Source: Streptomyces sp. WMMC500 (lineage in GTDB: Bacteria; Actinomycetota; Actinomycetes; Streptomycetales; Streptomycetaceae). From it: DNA of 64,000 nt. A program made the position numbers and the translations under genes. The notes below the pieces were generated by a model. It was given only the letters and a program-made list of their open reading frames with translations. It had not been told where the DNA came from and did not search any database. The stretch spans positions 5,653,001-5,717,000 of the forward strand of contig NZ_CP114905.1 of assembly GCF_027497195.1 (NCBI RefSeq). Direction: 5' to 3'. This document shows, piece by piece, positions 50,432 to 59,223 of the stretch; position 1 is the first letter of the stretch, and each line of letters starts with the position of its first letter.

Positions 50432-51072
50432 GCCGGGACAGCAGCACGGCGGAGGACGTCGTCACGTCGCGCGGGCCCGAGGACGCCGAGGACCCCGTGG
50501 AGCCTCGGGAGCCCGTGCGGCCGGCGGAGTCCGCCGCGGTGGACCGTACGGGCGGCAAGGACCCCGGCGCGGCCCGGCGCCGGTGGCGGGCCGGCGGCGT
50601 CGCCGCGCTGGTGGTACTGCTCCTCGCCGGCACCGGTCTGCTCGTCCAGGCGGCCCGCCTGAACGGCGACGACGCGCTGGCCAACCGGGCGCTCACCGAC
50701 GCCTCCGCCACCGCCGCCGTCGCCGGGGACGTCGGCAACGCGCTCAGCAAGGTGTTCTCGTACAGCCCGGAAGACCCCGGTGTCACCGCCGGCGACGCCG
50801 ACGAACTCCTCGCCGGCCGCGCCCGCGAGCAGTACCGGCAGTTGTTCGGCCGGATCCGGCAGCGCGTCGTCGCCCAGGAACTGACGCTGACGACCCACGT
50901 CGTACGCACCGGGGTGATCCGCCTCGACGGCGACGACGCCTCGCTGCTGGTCCTCCTCGACCAGGTCACCGAGCGCGGGGGCGAGGACCCGACGAGCGTC
51001 GGCGCGCAGCTCTCGGTGACCGCCGAGCGGCAGGACGGGCACTGGCGCATCACCGACCTGAAGTCCCGCTAG
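50428..51072 (+). CDS. Mce-associated membrane protein 2
   Basis: An ATGA overlap at 50428 starts a 214-residue protein. An acidic cytoplasmic tail of about 50 residues (EDAEDPVEPREPVRPAES) precedes a membrane segment (GVAALVVLLLAGTGLLVQAA, about 54-73). The extracytoplasmic part has SATAAVAGDVGNALSKVFSYS and ends LSVTAERQDGHWRITDLKS, as in Mas proteins. It stops 17 bases before the next gene. Its role is presumed to be assembly of the Mce complex. Confidence 0.85.
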   Translation: MSRDSSTAEDVVTSRGPEDAEDPVEPREPVRPAESAAVDRTGGKDPGAARRRWRAGGVAALVVLLLAGTGLLVQAARLNGDDALANRALTDASATAAVAGDVGNALSKVFSYSPEDPGVTAGDADELLAGRAREQYRQLFGRIRQRVVAQELTLTTHVVRTGVIRLDGDDASLLVLLDQVTERGGEDPTSVGAQLSVTAERQDGHWRITDLKSR

Positions 51073-51089
51073 CGAAAGGGCGGATCGAC

Positions 51090-51932
51090 GTGACCCTCAG
51101 GAAGAACCCCCTGCTGACGCTGGCCCTCGCGGCGGCGGCGCTGGCGGCGGTGCTCGCGGTGTGGGCGGGCACCTCCTGGTACGCGGCCGCGCACGACGAC
51201 GCGGCGGACTTCGCCGCCTCTCGGGACGACGCGCTGGCCGCCGCCCGGCAGGCCGTGACGAACCTCAACACCCTCGACCACCGCGAGCTGGACGCGGGCC
51301 TCGACCGCTGGGAGGACTCCGCCACCGGCGAACTCCTCACCCAACTGCGGCAGGGCCGCGAGGGGTTCGAGAAGGAGGTGCGCAGGGCGGAGACGGTGAC
51401 CACGGCCGAGGTGCTGTCGGCGGCGCTGACCGAGCTGGACGACCGGGCCGGCCGGGCGGACGTGCTGGTCGCGGTCCGGATCACGGTCGCCGCGCCCGGG
51501 GAGAAGCCGCAGGCCAAGGAGAGCCGGATGCTCGGCGAGGTCACCCGCACCGGCGACGGCTGGAAGCTCAGCGCGCTCGGGCAGGCGCCGGCGGGCGACT
51601 CCGCGGGCGGGGACGCGAGCGTGGGGTCGGGGTCCGGCGCCGGCCCGGACTCGGGCCGGGCCGGGTCGGCGAAGCCGGGCAGTCAACTTCTCGGCCGTGT
51701 CCGACCGAGCTTGTCGGCTCAGTCGTCACACCGATTCGCGCTCTCCTGCGCGGCTGGCTTCCGCGCCCGAAGTCGCATCCACCGCAGATCCCGCGGTGCG
51801 GGACCGTTGACAAGGCCCCACGCCGGTACAGGCCCGGCGACATCCGTCCGATCAACACCAACAACAACCGTGTCCACAGGGCGAAACCCCGCTTCGTGCC
51901 TTCCAAGGACTCCCGGACGGAACCGAGTGTAA
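51090..51932 (+). CDS. Mce-associated membrane protein 3, C-terminus odd
   Basis: A GTG at 51090 after AAAGGG starts a 280-residue frame. Residues 1-30 hold a membrane segment (LTLALAAAALAAVLAVWAGTSW) and residues 35-165 an NTF2-like Mas domain similar to Mas protein 1 (AARQAVTNLNTLDHRELDAGLDRWEDSATGE). After about residue 195 the sequence turns Arg/Ser/Pro-rich without relation to Mas proteins and continues for about 85 residues to the stop at 51932. This end overlaps what looks like a regulatory gap, so a frameshift or lost stop near base 51675 is possible. The function of the tail is unknown. Confidence 0.75.
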   Translation: MTLRKNPLLTLALAAAALAAVLAVWAGTSWYAAAHDDAADFAASRDDALAAARQAVTNLNTLDHRELDAGLDRWEDSATGELLTQLRQGREGFEKEVRRAETVTTAEVLSAALTELDDRAGRADVLVAVRITVAAPGEKPQAKESRMLGEVTRTGDGWKLSALGQAPAGDSAGGDASVGSGSGAGPDSGRAGSAKPGSQLLGRVRPSLSAQSSHRFALSCAAGFRARSRIHRRSRGAGPLTRPHAGTGPATSVRSTPTTTVSTGRNPASCLPRTPGRNRV

Positions 51933-51990
51933 TCCTATCAGCACTCTGCGACACCGTCGCACCGGTGAACTTCCGGAGAGGACCGCACAG
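51690..51990 (+). promoter_or_regulatory. Probable regulatory gap before Mas protein 4
   Basis: This 300-base stretch is read through by the tail of Mas protein 3 but lacks coding character. It contains TCCCGC-GGT-GCGGGA (51789-51803), a perfect hairpin, then TTGACA at 51807. The lower GC near 51920-51950 (GTGTAATCCTATCAGC) suggests a promoter for the gene at 51991. No clear -10 was placed. Confidence 0.35.
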
Positions 51991-52740
51991 ATGTCGACCA
52001 CACGCCACCTGATCAACCGGCGCCGCCGCACCGCACCCGCTGCCGCCGAGGAGTCCCCGCCGGCGGCCCGGCGGCCGTCCCCCTCCGCCGTACGGGCCAG
52101 GACCAGACTCCGGCCCGGGGCCCGGCCGCCGGAGCCCGCCGGAAAGCAGGGCCCGGCCCCCGCGCGCCGGCCGCCGCGCGGGTCCGGGCCGCGGGCCGCG
52201 TCCGGGGCGGCGTCGGCGACCGCCTCCGCAACGGCGCGCCGCGGCGGGCGGCTTGCCGTGGCGCTGGCCGCCGCCGTGCTGCTCGGCTGCTTCGCCGCCT
52301 TCGCGGCGGTGCGGGCGAGCGGGGGCGGCGACCCGGCCGCCGCGAACGCCGCGCTCGTGGACGCGCCGCTGACCAGTGAGATCAAGGGCGGCGTCGGCGA
52401 GGCCGTGGAGGCGGTGTTCTCCGTCGACTACACCGACCTCGACGAGAACGGGCGGGCGGCGCGTACGTACCTCACCGGCAAGGCCGTCGACCAGCACCTG
52501 CGGATGCTCGCGGACGTCCGCGAGCAGGCCCCGTCGCAGAAGCTCGTCCTCACCACCACCGTGACCGACTCCGCCGTGGAACTGGCCGGTGACGACGGGG
52601 CCCGCGTGCTGGTCTTCGCCGACCAGCGCAACACCCGTACGGACACGGACGAGACGTCGTACGGCGCCGCGATGCTCGCGGTCGACGCGGTGAAGGACGG
52701 CGACAGGTGGCGGATCGCGAACATCGACACCTTCGGCTGA
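51991..52740 (+). CDS. Mce-associated membrane protein 4
   Basis: The 249-residue protein starts at the ATG at 51991. An Arg/Pro-rich cytoplasmic tail of about 85 residues (RRRRTAPAAAEESPPAARRPS) precedes a membrane segment (LAVALAAAVLLGCFAAFAAV, about 87-107). The extracytoplasmic domain has VGEAVEAVFSVDYTDLDENGR, RTYLTGKAVDQHLRML and TSYGAAMLAVDAVKDGDRWRIANI, similar to Mas proteins. It may have its own promoter. Like the other Mas proteins it probably supports the Mce complex. Confidence 0.82.
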   Translation: MSTTRHLINRRRRTAPAAAEESPPAARRPSPSAVRARTRLRPGARPPEPAGKQGPAPARRPPRGSGPRAASGAASATASATARRGGRLAVALAAAVLLGCFAAFAAVRASGGGDPAAANAALVDAPLTSEIKGGVGEAVEAVFSVDYTDLDENGRAARTYLTGKAVDQHLRMLADVREQAPSQKLVLTTTVTDSAVELAGDDGARVLVFADQRNTRTDTDETSYGAAMLAVDAVKDGDRWRIANIDTFG

Positions 52741-52793
52741 CGGCACGCGGCACACCACGGCAGCACCCTCGACTTCCGCCGGGAGGCAGGTCC

Positions 52794-54104
52794 ATGGCTT
52801 CACCCAGCAGGATGCGCCACGGCGTGGCGACGGCGGCGCTCGCCGCGGCGGCGATGGTCGCGCTCACCGCCTCGCAGGCGCCGGGCGACGCGGCCGGCTC
52901 GGAGGCGGGCGGCGGGGCGAAGGACCGGCTCGCCACGGTGCCCGTGCTGCCGCCCGGCACGCCGGGCGACGGCCAGTACCACACCGAGATCCCGCCGCTG
53001 CGTGGCATGGACCCCGTCGTCAGCACGCAGCCGACGCCGCCCGCCGTGATCGAGCAGCAGTCGGGCATCCCGGCCACCGTGCTCGCCGCGTACCGGCAGG
53101 CGGAGCGGCGGCTCGCGGCCAGCGACCCCGGCTGCGGGCTGCGGTGGGAACTGCTCGCCGCCATCGGCAAGGTGGAGTCCGGGCACGCCCGCGGCGGCGC
53201 GGTGGACGCGGACGGCACCACCCTCGCGCCGATCCTCGGGCCGGTGCTCGACGGGAACGGCTTCGCGCACATCTCCGACACCGACGGCGGCCGCTACGAC
53301 GGCGACACCGGCTACGACCGGGCCGTCGGGCCGATGCAGTTCATCCCGTCGACGTGGGCGGGGTGGGCCGCGGACGGCAACGGCGACGGGCGGTCCGACC
53401 CCAACAACGTCCACGACGCGACGCTGGCGGCCGGCCACTACCTGTGCGCGGGCGCGCGGGATCTCAGGGTGGCGGCCGACCTGGACCGGGCGATCCTGAG
53501 CTACAACCACTCGCGGGACTACCTCGCCACCGTGCTGGCCTGGCTCGGGTTCTACCGTTCGGGCGTGCACGCCGTGCCGGACGGTACGGGCGTGCTGCCG
53601 GCCAGCTCCGGCGCGGGCAACGCCGGTTCCGTACCGGGGAAGGGCAGCCGCAGGGCGCCGGACGGGTCCGACGGGCCGGGCGGCGGCATCGTGGTCGGCC
53701 CGCGGCCGAGCCCGCCGGGCGGCGACGCGGGCGGTTCCGGTGGGTCCAGCGACCCGGGTGACTCGGGCGGTTCGGGTGATCCCGGCGGCTCCGGTGATCC
53801 CGGCGGTACGGGCGACCCGGGCGGCGACTCCGGCGGCGGCGACCCGAGCCCGGGCCCCAGCCCCGGCGACCCGGGGGAGACCGGCGACCCCGGCGGCGAC
53901 GCGGGCGGCAGCGGCGACCCGGGCGGCGACCCGGGCGGCGACCCCGGCGGCGGCACGGGCGACCCCGGCGACCCGGACCCCGGCGACAGTTGCTCCGCCG
54001 ACCCGGACGAGTCCCCCTCGCCGACCTCGGGCGACCCCGGCGACCCCGGCGCGTCCCCGTGCCCGGACGACTCCACCTCACCCGACCCGTCGGGCACGAC
54101 CTGA
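52794..54104 (+). CDS. Secreted lytic transglycosylase with Gly/Asp/Pro tail
   Basis: A GGGAGG site precedes the ATG at 52794. The 436-residue protein has a Sec signal (TAALAAAAMVALTASQA), a linker and an SLT-like lysozyme-fold domain: ERRLAASDPGCGLRWELLAAIGKVESGHARGG, with the catalytic Glu at residue 128, GYDRAVGPMQFIPSTWAGWA and AILSYNHSRDYLATVLAW. Residues about 265-436 are a Gly/Asp/Ser/Pro repeat tail. It cuts glycan strands of peptidoglycan. Such enzymes are found next to mce operons in Streptomyces, where they may open space in the wall for the Mce tube; that is an inference. Confidence 0.9.
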   Translation: MASPSRMRHGVATAALAAAAMVALTASQAPGDAAGSEAGGGAKDRLATVPVLPPGTPGDGQYHTEIPPLRGMDPVVSTQPTPPAVIEQQSGIPATVLAAYRQAERRLAASDPGCGLRWELLAAIGKVESGHARGGAVDADGTTLAPILGPVLDGNGFAHISDTDGGRYDGDTGYDRAVGPMQFIPSTWAGWAADGNGDGRSDPNNVHDATLAAGHYLCAGARDLRVAADLDRAILSYNHSRDYLATVLAWLGFYRSGVHAVPDGTGVLPASSGAGNAGSVPGKGSRRAPDGSDGPGGGIVVGPRPSPPGGDAGGSGGSSDPGDSGGSGDPGGSGDPGGTGDPGGDSGGGDPSPGPSPGDPGETGDPGGDAGGSGDPGGDPGGDPGGGTGDPGDPDPGDSCSADPDESPSPTSGDPGDPGASPCPDDSTSPDPSGTT

Positions 54105-54120
54105 CGGGCCGCCCTCAGCC

Positions 54121-54158
54121 GATCGCCCGGTCCGCGCCGTGGCGCCGACCGGGCGATC
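54121..54158. terminator. Terminator between the transglycosylase and OsmC genes
   Basis: GATCGCCCGGTC (54121-54132) and GACCGGGCGATC (54147-54158) form a perfect 12-base stem. It closes the mce locus and serves the convergent OsmC gene as well. Confidence 0.8.
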
Positions 54159-54176
54159 CGTTCGTACGGTGTCCGC

Positions 54177-54605
54177 TCAGACCAGGGTGGCGTTGAGCGT
54201 GATGTTCTTGACGCCCGCCAGCGCCTGGCTCACCGGGCAGTTCTTCTTGGCGTCCTCGGCGGCGGCCTGGAACTCCTCCTCGGACAGCCCCGGCACCGTC
54301 GCCCGCACCGTCAGCACGATGCCGGTGATGCCCTCGCCCGGCTGGAACGTCACGTCGGCGCTGGTGTCGAGGGACTCGACGGTGTGCCCCTTGCCCGCCA
54401 GGCCGTGCGAGAAGGCCATGGAGTAGCACGCCGAGTGCGCCGCCGCGATCAGCTCCTCGGGGCTGGTCTTGCCGCCGGGCTCGGCGGAGCGGGCCGGCCA
54501 GCTCACGTCGTACGTGCCGATCTTGGAGGACTCGAGGGCGACGGTTCCCTTGCCCTCAAGCAGGTTGCCCTCCCAGTGGGTCTTCGCGGTGCGGGTGGTT
54601 GCCAT
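54177..54605 (-). CDS. OsmC-family peroxiredoxin
   Basis: The 142-residue protein starts at an ATG at 54605. Both redox Cys residues are present: Cys60 in AAHSACYSMAF and Cys123 in KKNCPVSQ. The RTAKTHWEGNLLEGKG start and PGGKTSPEELIAAA motif are those of OsmC proteins. It reduces organic hydroperoxides. It is divergent from a TetR gene whose operators lie between 54735 and 54790; they may not control osmC because of distance. Confidence 0.92.
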   Translation of the reverse strand: MATTRTAKTHWEGNLLEGKGTVALESSKIGTYDVSWPARSAEPGGKTSPEELIAAAHSACYSMAFSHGLAGKGHTVESLDTSADVTFQPGEGITGIVLTVRATVPGLSEEEFQAAAEDAKKNCPVSQALAGVKNITLNATLV

Positions 54606-54734
54606 GGCGGTCAGCCTCCGAGTCTGGAGCGAAAGACGTTACGTGCCCAAGTTATCGGTGCCGGGGCGCCCGAGCGCGTCCGGGCCGCGGGCGGAGGCGG
54701 GCGTGGCGCACGTCACAGCCGGGCCGGGAAATAG

Positions 54735-54790
54735 CGGGGAGTGCCTCCCCGTTTAGCAGGTGTCCGAAGAAAGCGGGGAGTCATTCCCCG
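54735..54790. promoter_or_regulatory. Two palindromic TetR operators
   Basis: CGGGGAGTGCCTCCCCG (54735-54751) and CGGGGAGTCATTCCCCG (54774-54790) are 17-base dyads with centres 39 bases apart, close to four helical turns. The second ends 20 bases before the TetR ATG at 54811. They fit autorepression and control of the downstream efflux gene. Confidence 0.7.
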
Positions 54791-54810
54791 GAAGCCACCA
54801 GGGAGGCACC

Positions 54811-55470
54811 ATGGGCACGGGCAAGGGCGCCACGCTCGGGGAGCGGCAGCCGCGTATGCGTGCCGACGCCTCCCGCAACCGCGAACGGATCATCGACGCC
54901 GCCCGGGAGGCGTTCGTGGAGTGGGGCCCGGAGGTCCCGCTCGACGAGATCGCCCGCCGCGCCGGCGTCGGCAACGCGACGGTCTACCGGCACTTCGCCG
55001 ACCGCCGTGAGCTGATCCTCCAGGTGACCATGGAGTCCATGCGCCGCATCGCGAGCCTGGCCGAGGCCGGGCTCGCCGAGGACGCCGCACCGTTCGAGGC
55101 GCTGCGGCGCTTCGTGCACGAGGGCGCCGACGAGCGGATGGGGTCGCTGTGCTCGCTGCTCAACGAGGGCATCGACGTGACGGCGGCCGAGGTGACCGAA
55201 ACCCGCCTGCGGCTCGACACCGCCCTGGAGAACCTGATGGCGCGGGCCCGCGCCGAGGGCACGCTCCGGGCGGACGTGGGCATCGGGGACCTGATGGTCG
55301 CGCTCGCCCAGCTCACCCGGCCGCTGCCGGGGCTGGCGTGCAGTGTGCGGTTCGACACGTACATGCACCGGCACCTGGATCTGTTCCTCGACGGGCTGAT
55401 GGCTCCTGCCAGGTCAACGCTGTCCGGCACGGCCGCCACCTTCGAGGATCTGCGGCAGAGGGGCACGTAA
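54811..55470 (+). CDS. TetR-family regulator of the efflux gene
   Basis: The ATG at 54811 follows GGGAGG; an upstream GTG at 54760 would lie inside an operator. The 219-residue protein has a TetR helix-turn-helix (SRNRERIIDAAREAFVEWGPEVPLDEIARRAGVGNATVYRHFADRREL, about 18-65) and a helical ligand domain. It precedes the MFS exporter by 133 bases on the same strand, the usual repressor-pump layout. Two dyads upstream indicate autoregulation. The inducer is unknown. Confidence 0.92.
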   Translation: MGTGKGATLGERQPRMRADASRNRERIIDAAREAFVEWGPEVPLDEIARRAGVGNATVYRHFADRRELILQVTMESMRRIASLAEAGLAEDAAPFEALRRFVHEGADERMGSLCSLLNEGIDVTAAEVTETRLRLDTALENLMARARAEGTLRADVGIGDLMVALAQLTRPLPGLACSVRFDTYMHRHLDLFLDGLMAPARSTLSGTAATFEDLRQRGT

Positions 55471-55603
55471 ATGAGGTGATCCACGAGCGGTGAGTCTGTT
55501 CTGATCATCGAGACCCTGCTGCCGAGCCTTGTGCGGTGTTGAGCACCGGTTCGTCCTGCTTAGTACATAGATCAACCCCTGAACTCGAATGGTGGGTACC
55601 CCC

Positions 55604-57118
55604 ATGCCAGAAACGGCTGTGCAGCCTGATCCGAGGCGCTGGAAAGCCCTCGCGTTCATCGCTGTCGCCCAGTTGATGGTCGTGCTCGACGCGACCATCG
55701 TGAACATCGCGCTGCCCTCCGCGCAGGAGGACCTCGGCATCTCCGACGGCAACCGCCAGTGGGTCATCACGGCCTACGCGCTCGCCTTCGGCGGCCTGCT
55801 GCTCTTCGGCGGCCGCATCGCCGACCTCTGGGGCCGCAAGCGCACCTTCATCACCGGCCTGGCCGGCTTCGCCGCCGCCTCCGCGCTCGGCGGTGCCGCG
55901 ACCGGTGAGGTCATGATGTTCGGCGCACGCGCCCTGCAGGGCGTCTTCGGCGCACTGCTCGCGCCCGCCGCGCTGTCCCTGCTCGCCGTCCTCTTCACCG
56001 ACGGCAAGGAGCGGGCCAAGGCGTTCGGCATCTACGGCGCCATCGCCGGCGCCGGCGGCGGCGTCGGGCTGATCCTCGGCGGCGTGCTGACCGAGTACCT
56101 CGACTGGCGCTGGACGTTCTTCGTGAACATCCCGTTCGCCGCCGTCGCCATCCTCGGCGCCATGGCCGTCATCCGCGACCCGAAGGGCAGCCGGAACCGC
56201 TCCACGCTCGACATCCCGGGCGTCGTGCTGGCGACCACCGGCCTGGTGGCGCTGGTGTACGGCTTCACCCGGGCCGAGGCCGAGGGCTGGACCGACACCC
56301 TGACGCTGGTCATGTTCGTCGCGTCCGTGGTGCTGCTGGCCGGGTTCGTGGCGGTGGAGTCCCGGGTCAAGAACCCGCTGCTCCCCCTGCGCGTCCTGCT
56401 GGACCGCAACCGCGGCGGTGTCTACCTGTCGCTCGGACTCGCGGTCATCGCGATGTTCGGCGTCTTCCTGTTCCTCACCTACTACCTGCAGGTCGTGAAG
56501 GGCTACACCCCGGTCAAGACCGGGCTGGCGTTCCTTCCGATGATCCTGGGCATGATCATCGGCTCGACGCAGATCGGCGCCCGGCTGATGACCCGCGTGA
56601 AGCCGCGGCTGCTGCTCGTGCCCGGCTTCCTCGTGGGCGCGCTCGGCATGCTGGTGCTGGCCCAGATGGAGCCCGGCAGCTCGTACGCCGTGGTCGTCCT
56701 GCCCGGCCTCATCCTGCTCGGCCTCGGCCTCGGCACGGCGTTCATGCCGGCCATGGCCCTGGCCACCTTCGGGGTGGAGCCGCGTGACTCCGGCGTCGCC
56801 TCGGCGATGATCAACACCTCGCAGCAGGTCGGCGGCGCCATCGGCACCGCGCTGCTGAACACGATCGCGGCCAGCGCCACGACCGACTGGATCTCCTCGC
56901 ACGCCTCCGAGGCCCGCACCCTGGGCCGCGAGGGCTTCGCGAACTCCGCGGCCGTGCACGGCTACTCCACCGCGATCTGGTGGGCGGTCGGCATCCTCGT
57001 GGTCTCCGCCGCGATCGCCTACGGCCTCGTCACCGCCCGGGCCCAGTCGGGTCACGAGACGGTCGGCGACGGGACCGGCGCGCAGGACGAGGTGCAGGCG
57101 CCGGTGATGGTCCACTGA
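55604..57118 (+). CDS. DHA2-type MFS drug exporter (EmrB/QacA)
   Basis: The 504-residue transporter is started at the ATG at 55604; an in-frame ATG at 55589 has no ribosome site. It has 14 membrane segments. The motif-A loop GGRIADLWGRKRTFITG lies between segments 2 and 3, and antiporter motif C AIAGAGGGVGLILGGVLTEYL and the N-terminal LMVVLDATIVNIALPS are present. It exports hydrophobic drugs in exchange for protons. The TetR gene upstream probably controls it. Confidence 0.93.
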   Translation: MPETAVQPDPRRWKALAFIAVAQLMVVLDATIVNIALPSAQEDLGISDGNRQWVITAYALAFGGLLLFGGRIADLWGRKRTFITGLAGFAAASALGGAATGEVMMFGARALQGVFGALLAPAALSLLAVLFTDGKERAKAFGIYGAIAGAGGGVGLILGGVLTEYLDWRWTFFVNIPFAAVAILGAMAVIRDPKGSRNRSTLDIPGVVLATTGLVALVYGFTRAEAEGWTDTLTLVMFVASVVLLAGFVAVESRVKNPLLPLRVLLDRNRGGVYLSLGLAVIAMFGVFLFLTYYLQVVKGYTPVKTGLAFLPMILGMIIGSTQIGARLMTRVKPRLLLVPGFLVGALGMLVLAQMEPGSSYAVVVLPGLILLGLGLGTAFMPAMALATFGVEPRDSGVASAMINTSQQVGGAIGTALLNTIAASATTDWISSHASEARTLGREGFANSAAVHGYSTAIWWAVGILVVSAAIAYGLVTARAQSGHETVGDGTGAQDEVQAPVMVH

Positions 57119-57161
57119 CCGCGCCCGTGCACTGACTCAAAGGAGAGTTCAGGGCTGAGCG

Positions 57162-57202
57162 AAGGCCCCTTTCCGTTCCTCGGGGGGACGGGAAGGGGCC
57201 TT
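57162..57202. terminator. Terminator after the MFS gene
   Basis: AAGGCCCCTTTCCGT (57162-57176) pairs with ACGGGAAGGGGCCTT (57188-57202) with one mismatch. It separates the MFS gene from the convergent dioxygenase. Confidence 0.8.
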
Positions 57203-57234
57203 TGCCGTGCCCGGGCCCGGGCCCGGGCACGGGG

Positions 57235-58005
57235 TCAGCCGAGCTGGAGGGAGCGCTTGGCGAGGCCCATCCAGAAGCCGTCGATGACGCTGCGCTGGGT
57301 CGGCAGGTCGTCCTCGGCGGCGCCGAGGGTGACGAACAGCGGCGCGAAGTGCTCGGTGCGGGGGTGGGCCAGCTTGCCGGCGGGCGACTTGTGCGTGAAG
57401 TCCAGCAGCGCGTCCACGTCCTGCGCCGCCAGCGCCTCGCGGCCCCAGGCGTCGAACTCCGCGGACCACGCGGGCGGCCCGTCGCCGGCGTGCCGCAGCG
57501 CGGCGAGGTTGTGGGTGAAGAAGCCGCTGCCGACGATCAGCACGCCCTCCGCGCGCAGCGGCGCGAGCCTGCGGCCGAGCGCGAGCAGCCGGGCGGGTTC
57601 GAGGGTCGGCATGGAGAGCTGCAGCACGGGGATGCCGGCGTCCGGGTACATCTCCACCAGCGGCACGTACGCGCCGTGGTCGAGGCCGCGGTCGGGGAAG
57701 TCCTGCACGCCGTCGCCGGGGGTGCGCAGCAGCTTGCGTACGGACTCGGCCAGCGCGGGGGCGCCGGGGGCGGGGTAGCGGACGCGGTAGTAGTGCTCGG
57801 GGAAGCCCCAGAAGTCGTAGACCAGCGGGACGGTGGCGGTGGCGCCCAGGGCGAGCGGGGCCTCCTCCCAGTGCGCGGAGACCACGAGGATCGCGCGCGG
57901 GCGGGGCAGCGCCTCGGCCCAGGCGGCCAGCTCGGCGGGCCAGAGGGGGTCGTCGGCCAGCGGCGGGGCGCCGTGGGAGAGGTAGAGCGCGGGCATGGTG
58001 GGCAT
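57235..58005 (-). CDS. DODA-type extradiol dioxygenase (LigB superfamily)
   Basis: The 256-residue enzyme starts at an ATG at 58005. LigB-superfamily metal residues are visible: His11 in YLSHGAPPL, His45 in VVSAHWEEAP and His110 in LDHGAYVPL, with later GSGFFTHNLAAL and RTEHFAPLFVTLGAA. E. coli YgiD and plant DODA cleave DOPA-like catechols with this fold. The substrate in actinobacteria is uncertain; a detoxification role is possible. The gene ends at the terminator shared with the MFS gene. Confidence 0.9.
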   Translation of the reverse strand: MPTMPALYLSHGAPPLADDPLWPAELAAWAEALPRPRAILVVSAHWEEAPLALGATATVPLVYDFWGFPEHYYRVRYPAPGAPALAESVRKLLRTPGDGVQDFPDRGLDHGAYVPLVEMYPDAGIPVLQLSMPTLEPARLLALGRRLAPLRAEGVLIVGSGFFTHNLAALRHAGDGPPAWSAEFDAWGREALAAQDVDALLDFTHKSPAGKLAHPRTEHFAPLFVTLGAAEDDLPTQRSVIDGFWMGLAKRSLQLG

Positions 58006-58086
58006 GGTGGTCGCCGCCTTCCGGTCCCGTCGACGTCCCGGGACGCTTGAAGTTTAGACTTCAACCATACCCGCGCTCGGGGTGCG

Positions 58087-59223
58087 TCAGAACGCCGGGT
58101 CGATGAGCGCGACGGACTGGAGCGCGGCGCCGCGCGCCGTGTCGTCCCCGACGTCCAGCGCGGTGTCGACGAACTTGATCGTGTGCTCGTCGCCGTGCGC
58201 CGCGGCCCGGGTCAGCAGCTCGTCCGCGGCTGCCGCCGCGTCCCCGGCCGGCGGCGCGGGGATGCGCTCCTGCGGCAGCGGGGCGGCCGGTCCGTACGCG
58301 GCGGTGACGGCGGCGCTCGCCGCCCACGCGGCGGCGTAGCTCGGCACCCACAGGTCGCGGGGGAGCGCGGGCAGGGCGCGCAGGACGGCGTTCGGGGCGG
58401 TCGCGGCGTGCACCAGCATCACCGGCTCGCCGTGCCCGTACGCCGCATAGCGGTGGACCGCCGCCCGCACCAGCCCGGCCAGCGCCTCGCGGGCCTCCTC
58501 CGGCGTACGCGCCGGGACCAGGGCGCTCACCGCCGCCGGCCAACCGGGCGTCGCCTCCGGGGTGAGCTGCGCCAGCCGCTCGCGGATGCCGCCGGCCTGC
58601 GCGGGCACGGCGGGCACCGCGGCCAGCGCGGCGTCCGGCGCCGCGGTGCCGGCGGGGACGGGGGCGCTGGGCAGGCGGGCGTAGCGGGCGGCCCAGTAGC
58701 CCAGGGCGTGCGCCAGCTCGGTGACGCGGGGCGTGGAGGGGGCGTGGCCCCCGGCCTCGGCGTCCTGCAGCGTCCGTACGGCGTGCCCCGCGCGGATCAC
58801 GGTGTGCGTGGCGGCGCCGGCCAGCCCGGGCAGCAGCCGCGGCCACCACTCGGCCAGCACCTCGCGCCACGGTCGGGCGGCCAGCTCACGCCCGAAGTAC
58901 GCCGGCCAGTCGCCGAGCCGCCCCGGATCGCCGAGCGCCTCGTGCCAGGCGGCGGGGTCGATGGGCCGGGCCTCCGGCGGCATGTCCTCCAGCTTGTCGC
59001 GGTAGCGGTCCAACCAGTGGTGCACGGTCGCGGCCCGGTCGCCGTGCACCAGGGCCTCGACGGCCATCGGCCCGTGGTTGGTCAGCCAGCCCTGCCGCTC
59101 GGGGCCGGCGGCGTGCAGCCGCTCCAGGGCCTCGTCGAGCACCCCGCTGCCGTCCACCCCGCTGTCGCCCCGGGCGCCGCCCGGCCCCGTCTCCGTACGC
59201 TCGTCCTCACGGCTCGTCTCCAT
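58087..59223 (-). CDS. Questin-oxidase-like protein
   Basis: The 378-residue protein starts at the ATG at 59223; an upstream start at 59304 adds a non-conserved Arg-rich tail. The questin-oxidase family pattern is present: LDEALERLHAAGPERQGWLTNHGPMAVEAL, then HHWLDRYRDKLEDMP and LPGLAGAATHTVIRAGHAVRTL. C-terminal KFVDTALDVGD is also typical. These are Baeyer-Villiger-type enzymes in fungal anthraquinone routes, but bacterial members have unknown substrates. No signal peptide. It lies 81 bases from the dioxygenase and both face the same way, so they may form an operon. Confidence 0.82.
   Translation of the reverse strand: METSREDERTETGPGGARGDSGVDGSGVLDEALERLHAAGPERQGWLTNHGPMAVEALVHGDRAATVHHWLDRYRDKLEDMPPEARPIDPAAWHEALGDPGRLGDWPAYFGRELAARPWREVLAEWWPRLLPGLAGAATHTVIRAGHAVRTLQDAEAGGHAPSTPRVTELAHALGYWAARYARLPSAPVPAGTAAPDAALAAVPAVPAQAGGIRERLAQLTPEATPGWPAAVSALVPARTPEEAREALAGLVRAAVHRYAAYGHGEPVMLVHAATAPNAVLRALPALPRDLWVPSYAAAWAASAAVTAAYGPAAPLPQERIPAPPAGDAAAAADELLTRAAAHGDEHTIKFVDTALDVGDDTARGAALQSVALIDPAF

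Noticed and set aside
53740..54100. Gly/Asp/Pro codon repeats as a CRISPR-like or satellite array
   Set aside because: Repeats are irregular and in frame, encoding the low-complexity tail of the transglycosylase.
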